A DNA stretch of 10,438 bases from an uncultured Sphingomonas sp. (GTDB lineage: Bacteria; Pseudomonadota; Alphaproteobacteria; Sphingomonadales; Sphingomonadaceae). The notes below the pieces were generated by a model, which saw only the letters and a list, made by a program, of their open reading frames with translations, searched no databases and had not been told where the DNA came from. Positions 5,743-10,438 of the stretch are shown piece by piece (positions within the stretch are counted from its first letter, which is position 1; each line of letters starts with the position of its first letter). The translations under genes and the position numbers were made by a program. The DNA lies in assembly GCA_934555855.1 (NCBI GenBank), contig CAKTFL010000037.1, positions 1 to 10,438 of the forward strand. Reading direction: 5' to 3'.

Positions 5743-6501
5743 ATGACAGGTTCAGTTCTGATTCGCAGTCTCGAACGCTTTGGTGATCTGCGCGAAGACG
5801 ATTTGGAGCTATCGAGGCACCTGGTCACGATGCGGTCGGGTCGCTTCGGGGCGCGGAAGGAAATCTTCGCGGAAGGTGACCCATGTGGCACGGTGTCTGT
5901 CGTCATCTCCGGCTGGGCGTGCCTATCCAAGATGACGGATCGGGGGGAGCGCCAGATCATCGCTTTCCTGTTGCCCGGCGACTTGTGCGATCCGCACGCT
6001 TATCTTCTCGGCTATCGCGACATGACGCTGCACGCGATCACGGCCGTCGACCTTGCCACGGCCCGGGCCGACATGTGCGAGGAACTGGTCAATCGAAACC
6101 CGCGCATTTGCCTCGCATTTCGTCGCGCCACCGCCTGGTCGCTCGCAGCGTTGGAGGATCGCCTGCTGGCCGTTGGCCGCCAGTCGGCCTCCGCGCGCCT
6201 TGCGGGGCTGTTCCTCGACATTACCGCACGCGCGCGGCGGGCGGGCATCGGCGACGACAGCGGCTGCGAGTTCCCGCTGACGCAGCAGGATCTCGCCGAT
6301 GCGTGCGGTTTGACCTCCGTCCATGTGAACCGGATTCTTCGGGAGATGCGGCGCAACGGCCTTATTCAACTGAAGGGACGAAGACTGTCCCTGCCGGAAG
6401 AGCGCACGATGCGGGGGCTGGCTGCCACACCGCCAATTCTCGGCAACGAGAAGCCCGGAGCTGGCATGTCAGGTCGTGGAAATAGTGCGACGTTGACCTG
6501 A
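5743..6501 (+). CDS. Crp/Fnr-family transcriptional regulator
   Basis: A 252-residue regulator with the Crp/Fnr plan. An N-terminal cyclic-nucleotide-binding-like beta-roll (about 25-115) includes IFAEGDPCGTVSVVISGWAC and LLPGDLCDPHAYLLG; a long dimerisation helix runs about 118-148; a winged HTH (178-216) reads FPLTQQDLADACGLTSVHVN followed by RILREMRRNGLIQL. ATG 5743 has AGGTAA 6 bases upstream. The roll lacks the Arg-Ser phosphate-binding signature of true cAMP-binding Crp, and the cysteines (C48, C60, C82, C112) do not match the N-terminal [4Fe-4S] pattern of Fnr, so the ligand is unknown; many sphingomonad members of this group are like this. The last ~35 residues after the wing are Gly/Pro-rich tail. 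It sits between the HTH gene and the GH5 gene, and palindromes occur upstream of both itself and GH5, so these are plausible targets. Confidence 0.9.
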   Translation: MTGSVLIRSLERFGDLREDDLELSRHLVTMRSGRFGARKEIFAEGDPCGTVSVVISGWACLSKMTDRGERQIIAFLLPGDLCDPHAYLLGYRDMTLHAITAVDLATARADMCEELVNRNPRICLAFRRATAWSLAALEDRLLAVGRQSASARLAGLFLDITARARRAGIGDDSGCEFPLTQQDLADACGLTSVHVNRILREMRRNGLIQLKGRRLSLPEERTMRGLAATPPILGNEKPGAGMSGRGNSATLT

Positions 6502-6520
6502 TGCCGCTTGGAAGTCCGAT

Positions 6521-6532
6521 CGAGCGTGCTCG
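6521..6532. promoter_or_regulatory. Inverted repeat CGAGC-GT-GCTCG upstream of GH5 gene
   Basis: Perfect 5-base arms with a 2-base centre, 20 bases after the Crp/Fnr stop codon and 8 bases before a larger palindrome. No T-run follows. It could be an operator half of a compound site or a small hairpin at the end of the regulator's transcript. Confidence 0.25.
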
Positions 6533-6539
6533 TCGTGGA

Positions 6540-6555
6540 ATTTCATCGATGAAAT
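6540..6555. promoter_or_regulatory. Perfect 16-base palindrome upstream of GH5 gene
   Basis: ATTTCATCGATGAAAT is its own reverse complement over all 16 bases. It lies in the 138-base gap between the Crp/Fnr gene and the GH5 gene, 85 bases before the GH5 start, in otherwise AT-leaning sequence. Its dyad form (TTTCAT/ATGAAA) suits a dimeric HTH protein such as the adjacent Crp/Fnr regulator, though it is not the FNR box TTGAT-N4-ATCAA. No well-formed -35/-10 pair could be placed; TTAAAT at 6569-6574 and TTATAT at 6616-6621 are possible -10 boxes. Confidence 0.5.
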
Positions 6556-6639
6556 CGTCACATACCTCTTAAATGACACGGCTGGTCTCACAACAATTCA
6601 ATAACCTATCTCAGCTTATATGGCGCCGGTCGCAACGTC

Positions 6640-7710
6640 ATGGGCTGGGACATGTTTAAGGCAAACAAAATCAAGCTGAAGTATAAGGCAACTCTGTACT
6701 TGGCAGCTCTTGCTGCCACCTCATCTATGGCCGACGCAGGGCCGGTAAAATCCAAAGCGTCCGCTAATGTGGATATGGGCGGCAAGCCATTGCTTGGGGT
6801 AAACTTGTCGGGATGCGAGTTCATCACCAATGGTGTCCTGTGTCCTACTCCGGCAGTAGTGAATGCCTATCTGGACAAGGGCTTCCGGGTACTACGGATA
6901 CCTTTCCGCGGATCCCAGGCGAACAATCCTGCCGTGGTCGCCAAGATCAAGGCGGCGGTCGATACGGCCACCGCGCGCGATGCTTATGTGATCCTCGATC
7001 GGCACGATTACGGCAACACCTTCGATCCCGCACAGGCATCCTGGTGGATGTCGTTCATCAAGAACTTTCCGGATGCGGAACGGGTGCTGATTGACACTAT
7101 GAACGAGCCGAAGACCGGCGAGTCGTACCAGCCCGATCCCAAAACCAAGAAGTCCTACGCCACCGAGGTGAATGCCGGCATCGACAAGTTCCGCAAGGCG
7201 GGCTTCAAGCATCGGCTGCTGATCGAATGGCGCGGATGGTCGGGCATGAGCCGCTTCGACAAGCGTGAGGGGGTAAACAAGGCGTGTGAGAGCCCTGCCT
7301 GCTCCTTCGACCGCGCGGGCGGGCTGAAGGATCCCCTCGGCAGGACCCTGGTCTCCGGGCACCGCTATCCCGATTCCGACGGATCGGGCACGCACCCGGC
7401 CTGCGTCAGCGGATCGACGGGCACCAAGCTGGTGTCGAACACCGACACAGCGGCCGAGGCGCGTGGGCTGAAGCTGTGGGTCGGCGAGTTCGCCTTCGGC
7501 AATTATGCCAAGGTCAGCTCGACCTGCGAAGCGCTGGGTGAAGGGTTCATCGACCGGATGCGCTCGATGCCAAAGACCTACGTCGGCGTCAGCTGGTGGG
7601 GCGGCGGCCCGCACTGGAAGGAAGACTACCTCTACAAGATCGAGCCCAAGAAGGGCACCTTCGCGACTGCTTCCTCCAGTGGCTATCTGCGGACGCTTAC
7701 CGGCCGTTAA
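6640..7710 (+). CDS. Secreted glycoside hydrolase family 5 (endoglucanase-like)
   Basis: A 356-residue secreted retaining glycosidase of GH5, expected to cut internal beta-1,4-type bonds in a glucan-like chain. The signal peptide spans to about residue 33 (basic KIKLKYK, hydrophobic LYLAALAA, cleavage near ADA-G). The catalytic domain follows directly: GVNLSGCEF (53-61), RIPFRG with the conserved Arg86, DRHDYG (His122), acid/base Glu156 in TMNEPK, HRYPDSDGSGTH (His241, Tyr243), nucleophile Glu283 in WVGEFAFG, and aromatic WW (319-320). All key GH5 residues are present. The HxYxDSDGSGT pattern recalls fungal-type GH5_5 endoglucanases. There is no carbohydrate-binding module. ATG 6640 is the first start; ATG 6652 gives a cleaner signal peptide (no Asp in the n-region), and neither has a good ribosome site. 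Next to an EPS polymerase it probably trims or releases the locus's own polysaccharide, though scavenging of plant cellulose remains possible. Confidence 0.9.
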   Translation: MGWDMFKANKIKLKYKATLYLAALAATSSMADAGPVKSKASANVDMGGKPLLGVNLSGCEFITNGVLCPTPAVVNAYLDKGFRVLRIPFRGSQANNPAVVAKIKAAVDTATARDAYVILDRHDYGNTFDPAQASWWMSFIKNFPDAERVLIDTMNEPKTGESYQPDPKTKKSYATEVNAGIDKFRKAGFKHRLLIEWRGWSGMSRFDKREGVNKACESPACSFDRAGGLKDPLGRTLVSGHRYPDSDGSGTHPACVSGSTGTKLVSNTDTAAEARGLKLWVGEFAFGNYAKVSSTCEALGEGFIDRMRSMPKTYVGVSWWGGGPHWKEDYLYKIEPKKGTFATASSSGYLRTLTGR

Positions 7711-7747
7711 ACGACCGGGGTCAAGACTTCCGCTTACAGACGGGAGG

Positions 7748-7774
7748 GCCGGCCTCGCCGATGGCGGGGCCGGC
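7748..7774 (+). terminator. Strong 12-pair hairpin between GH5 and lipoprotein genes
   Basis: GCCGGCC (7748-7754) pairs with GGCCGGC (7768-7774), continued inward by a T-G pair and CGCC/GGCG, closing on a GAT triloop: twelve consecutive pairs. No T-run follows, so it is not a classical intrinsic terminator. It lies 37 bases after the GH5 stop and 25 before the lipoprotein start, so it may attenuate read-through or protect the GH5 transcript's 3' end. Confidence 0.6.
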
Positions 7775-7799
7775 ACGACCGTAACCAGGAACCAGGATC

Positions 7800-8141
7800 A
7801 TGATCAGTTTCCTTCTGCGCTTGCCTGCGCCGCTGGCGACGCTCGGCCTGCTGGCGCTCGCCGGTTGTTCGAGCCAGTCCTCCACGTCCGCCGAGGCGCC
7901 GATCCGCATCGTTCGCGGCGTTGATACCCCCATGTTCCTCGCCACCGTGGCACGCGGCATTACCCGACCCGCTCCGGCGATCGGCCAGAGCCCGTCAACC
8001 GGGCCGGCCATGGCCAGCGACGCCGCCTTTCCGGACGGCTTCGACCCGGTGGAGGATGCCCGCGAGGAAGCCGCCCAGGCCGCATCGCGCGAGGCCGATC
8101 CCTACCGGCTTCAATATGCCGACCCGGCGGGGGAGGGCTGA
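7800..8141 (+). CDS. Small predicted lipoprotein, unknown function (113 aa)
   Basis: No family recognised. The N-terminus is a clear lipoprotein signal: MISFLLRLPAPLATLGLLAL, then the lipobox LAGC with lipidated Cys23. Ser24 and Ser25 follow, with no Asp at +2, which predicts outer-membrane sorting by Lol. The mature part is about 90 residues, Ala/Pro/Asp/Glu-rich and low in aromatics; segment 75-100 is acidic and probably helical (DGFDPVEDAREEAAQAASRE). ATG 7800 has AGGA 3 and about 10 bases upstream. It lies 89 bases after GH5 on the same strand, beyond a strong hairpin, and ends 26 bases before the converging RTX gene. It may be expressed with GH5 as a surface or secretion partner, but nothing in the sequence shows that. 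Confidence 0.7.
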   Translation: MISFLLRLPAPLATLGLLALAGCSSQSSTSAEAPIRIVRGVDTPMFLATVARGITRPAPAIGQSPSTGPAMASDAAFPDGFDPVEDAREEAAQAASREADPYRLQYADPAGEG

Positions 8142-8167
8142 TCCGAGCGGGGCAGGCAGGGCAGGCG

Positions 8168-10438
8168 TTACAACACGAAATCCAGGTTCGTCAGTGTCGT
8201 CGCGCCGACCACGTGCAGTTCGAAATCGGCGACCTTGTCGCCATTGGTGTCGGCAAGCACGCGCAGGTCGCCCGCCGCCGCCGTCTCGAACCGCAATTCA
8301 CCCGCGCTGCCGCTGAATGCCGCCCCGCCGACGAAGGCGAAGGCCTGATTGCCCGAAGCTTTCGAGCTGGCGTCGATCGCCGACAGGTCAACGCGGTCCG
8401 AGCCGGCGGTGAAATCCAGGATGTCGTCGGCATCCCCAACCTTGCTGTCGGACGTGCTCGTGAACGCGAAGAGGTCGGCGCCGCCGCCGCCGGACAGCGT
8501 GTCATGCCCCGACCCGCCGGCCAGCGTATCGGCGTTGGCGGAGCCGTAGATGGTGTCCTTGCCACCCGCGCCTTCGATGCGGACACCCAACAGGTCCACG
8601 GCGCGGTAATCGAGCGTGTCGTCGCCGGCGCTCCCAACCAGCTTGAACCCCGCAAAGCCGTTGCCGCTGATCTGCTCGACATGGGTAATGCCAAGGGCGG
8701 ACAAGGCGACGTCCTTGGCGGTCGCCTCGATCCGGTCGATGCCGTCGCCGCCGTCGATTGTATCGGTGCCGGCCTTGGCGCCGATCCGGAACACGTCATT
8801 GCCGCCCAGGCCGTAAAGCGTGTCGTTGCCGCCGCCGCCGTCTATCACATCCGTACCTGCCGAGCCGATCAGCAGATCGTCGCCGCCGTTGAGCTGGATC
8901 AGCCCGATCCCGACCAGGCCGGTGGCACTGAAATCCAGGCTGTCGTTTCCGCTCGTGCCCATGATCGATATGCCGGCGCGGCCGCCGGCCGTGATCTGCT
9001 CGATGCCGCTGAGGGACGACAGGCCGATCACAACATTGTCGGCGGTGGCCATGATCCGGTCGAGTCCGGCGCCGCCACTGATGCCGTCGATGCCCGCGCC
9101 CGAACCGATCAAGAACGTGTCGCCTCCTTCGCCGCCGGACAGCGTGTCGTCGCCGGCATTGCCCAGGATGACGTCATCCCCGACCGAGCCGATGATGACG
9201 TCGTTGCCCTTGCCGCCATCGATCTGGACGATGTCGGTCAGCGCCACGGCCGTGAAGTCCAGCGTGTCCGCCTTACTCGTGCCGACGATCTGCACGCCGG
9301 AATAGCCGCCGGCCTCGATCGATTCGACTTGTGCGACTCGCGCGAGGCCAATCTTCACGTTGGTGCCGGCTGCGATGATCCGGTCATGGCCCTCGCCGCC
9401 GTCGATATCGTCGAAGCCGGCGTCGCTGCCGATCCGGAAAACGTCGTCCCCCCCCAGCCCCTTCAGGACGTCCTCGTTCTTGTTGCCGACGATCGTGTCG
9501 GCGGCCGCCGATCCGGTGATGACGTCATTGCCGCTGCCGCCATCGATCGCGGCAATGTCCACCAGGGCGACGTTGCTGAAGTCCAGCGTGTCGCCCGAGC
9601 TGCTGCCAGTAATCGTGACATTGGTGTATCCGGTGCCGACGATCTGCTCGATATCGTGCAGGCCAAGCGCGTTGATGGCGGCGTTCTGGCCCGTCGCGAC
9701 GATCCCGTCGAAGCCGCCCCCGCCATAAAACTGGTCGATGCCGGTGTATCCAGAAACCTGGAAGACGTCGTCGCCGCTGCCGCCGTACAGCGTGTCATTG
9801 CCCTGGCCGCCGGCGATAACGCTGGCGCCATCGATGGAGCCGCGAATGACGTCATCGCCCTTGTCGCCGTCGATCAGGGTGATGCCGGTCATCACGACCG
9901 AGCTGAAATCGAGCGCATCGCTGCCGGTCGTCCCGACGATCTTGACGCCCGTCCAGCCGCCAGCCGTGATTTCCTGGACGCGGGTGATCGTTTTCAGCCC
10001 GATGACCGTGTTGTTGGCCCGCGCCTCGATGCGGTTATATCCCTCCCCGCCATCGACGGCGTCAAAGCCGTTGGCGCTGCCGCCATAGACGATGCGGTCG
10101 TCGCCCCCGCCCGCCATGATCGTGTCGTTACCACCGCCGCCATCGATCAGGTCGTTGCCCGCGTCCGTGGTCAGCTTGTCGTCGCCGCCCTGCCCGTTGA
10201 CGATCCAGGCTGTTGGACCCGCAGGCGCGACGAAGCTGTCCGCCCCGGACGTGCCGGTATAATTGCGGGTGCCGGAGTCCCAGGACAGCACCAGGTTGCT
10301 GCTGACCAGCCCGGTTCTGCCCGGCCCTTGCGTCGCGGACATGTAGACCGGCGTGTTGGCGTCCAGCGCCAGCGAGAAGCTGCCCTTGCCCGCTCCGTCC
10401 AGAGTCACTGTGCGGAAATCGATCGCGGTCGCCTTGTT
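8168..10438 (-). CDS. Large RTX calcium-binding secreted protein, C-terminal part
   Basis: 756 codons are visible; the frame is open at the right edge, so the N-terminus lies outside. Before the Ca2+-binding part there is ~55 residues of beta-rich sequence of unrecognised fold. From about 10260 leftward the protein is RTX: many nonapeptide repeats of GGxGxDxhx form (GGGGNDTIMAGGGDDRI, GGQGNDTLYGGSGDDVF, GGSGHDTLSGGGGADLF), which fold as Ca2+-loaded beta-rolls outside the cell. They are organised in five super-repeats (separate entry). The last ~92 residues match the serralysin/M10 C-terminal type (DILDFTAGSDRVDLSAID, then DTNGDKVADFELHVVG, ending NLDFVL), the usual uncleaved type I secretion signal. 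The role is unknown: adhesin/matrix protein, or an enzyme (lyase, hydrolase) whose catalytic domain is upstream. It converges on the lipoprotein gene. No type I transporter gene is in the window. Confidence 0.9.
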   Translation of the reverse strand, partial: NKATAIDFRTVTLDGAGKGSFSLALDANTPVYMSATQGPGRTGLVSSNLVLSWDSGTRNYTGTSGADSFVAPAGPTAWIVNGQGGDDKLTTDAGNDLIDGGGGNDTIMAGGGDDRIVYGGSANGFDAVDGGEGYNRIEARANNTVIGLKTITRVQEITAGGWTGVKIVGTTGSDALDFSSVVMTGITLIDGDKGDDVIRGSIDGASVIAGGQGNDTLYGGSGDDVFQVSGYTGIDQFYGGGGFDGIVATGQNAAINALGLHDIEQIVGTGYTNVTITGSSSGDTLDFSNVALVDIAAIDGGSGNDVITGSAAADTIVGNKNEDVLKGLGGDDVFRIGSDAGFDDIDGGEGHDRIIAAGTNVKIGLARVAQVESIEAGGYSGVQIVGTSKADTLDFTAVALTDIVQIDGGKGNDVIIGSVGDDVILGNAGDDTLSGGEGGDTFLIGSGAGIDGISGGAGLDRIMATADNVVIGLSSLSGIEQITAGGRAGISIMGTSGNDSLDFSATGLVGIGLIQLNGGDDLLIGSAGTDVIDGGGGNDTLYGLGGNDVFRIGAKAGTDTIDGGDGIDRIEATAKDVALSALGITHVEQISGNGFAGFKLVGSAGDDTLDYRAVDLLGVRIEGAGGKDTIYGSANADTLAGGSGHDTLSGGGGADLFAFTSTSDSKVGDADDILDFTAGSDRVDLSAIDASSKASGNQAFAFVGGAAFSGSAGELRFETAAAGDLRVLADTNGDKVADFELHVVGATTLTNLDFVL
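8447..10069 (-). repeat. Five tandem ~108-codon super-repeats within the RTX gene
   Basis: Units, in coding order, are 10069-9743 (109 codons), 9742-9419, 9418-9095, 9094-8771 and 8770-8447 (108 codons each). Every unit has the same plan: G-[FIT]-D-x(2-4)-GG-x-G start; a strand block ending in VE-x-I-x-AGG/GTG-Y/F; an IVGTSxxDTLDF-like block; a linker IDGGxGNDVI; two or three RTX nonapeptides; and a DDVFRIG-like close. Three successive units are exactly 108 with no gap needed, which points to duplication of a whole module rather than of single nonapeptides. Units have diverged in sequence, so the duplication is not recent. Confidence 0.85.

Noticed and set aside
5743..6501. Fnr-type oxygen sensor
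   Set aside because: The cysteine spacing does not match the N-terminal iron-sulphur ligand pattern of Fnr, so no oxygen-sensing role is claimed.
8447..10069. Tandem DNA repeat or CRISPR-like array
   Set aside because: The periodicity (324 bases) is at protein level in a coding frame; units differ in DNA sequence and there are no identical short repeats with unique spacers.
8820..10088. Ser/Pro-rich plus-strand frames opposite the RTX gene
   Set aside because: Their periodic Ser-Pro-Pro pattern is the antisense image of the RTX Gly-Gly-Asp codons, not a separate repeat protein.

Overview
The window is GC-rich with strongly GC-biased third codon positions. Its gene content is that of an accessory exopolysaccharide (EPS) locus from an alphaproteobacterium, most likely a sphingomonad (Sphingomonas-like). 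That placement rests on the combination of a BBP2-type barrel with a short export protein, a Crp/Fnr regulator, a 'transporter'-type outer-membrane barrel and an RTX protein, all recognised from memory without a database search.

Layout. The left edge (1-170) holds a possible leftward gene start with its promoter. Positions 170-1297 are a rearrangement scar: the last ~100 codons of an NAD(P)-dependent aldehyde dehydrogenase (minus) run directly into a 5'-truncated outer-membrane beta-barrel gene (plus), and ~27 bp are read by both families. A small uncharacterised gene (1308-1568, minus) follows. The core is a divergent pair of transcription units: leftward, a BBP2-type beta-barrel and a short Wza/GumB-like export protein (PES plus two SLBB domains), with the second gene's ribosome site overlapping the first gene's stop; rightward, a ~12-helix Wzy/O-antigen-ligase-type polymerase. 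Next come two regulators, a 71-residue stand-alone LuxR-type HTH protein and a Crp/Fnr-family protein, then a secreted GH5 endoglucanase-like hydrolase, a small predicted lipoprotein, and, converging from the right, the C-terminal 756 codons of a large RTX Ca2+-binding secreted protein with five tandem ~108-residue super-repeats.

Working together (inference). The polymerase would assemble a polysaccharide from lipid-linked repeats; the export protein and barrel would carry it through periplasm and outer membrane; the GH5 enzyme would trim or release a beta-glucan-like chain; the RTX protein could be a surface or matrix component or an enzyme with an RTX tail; the two regulators sit between synthesis and hydrolysis genes. 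No glycosyltransferase, Wzc-type co-polymerase, flippase or sugar-nucleotide gene lies in the window, so the pathway must be completed elsewhere. No tRNA, rRNA, CRISPR array or intact insertion sequence was seen.
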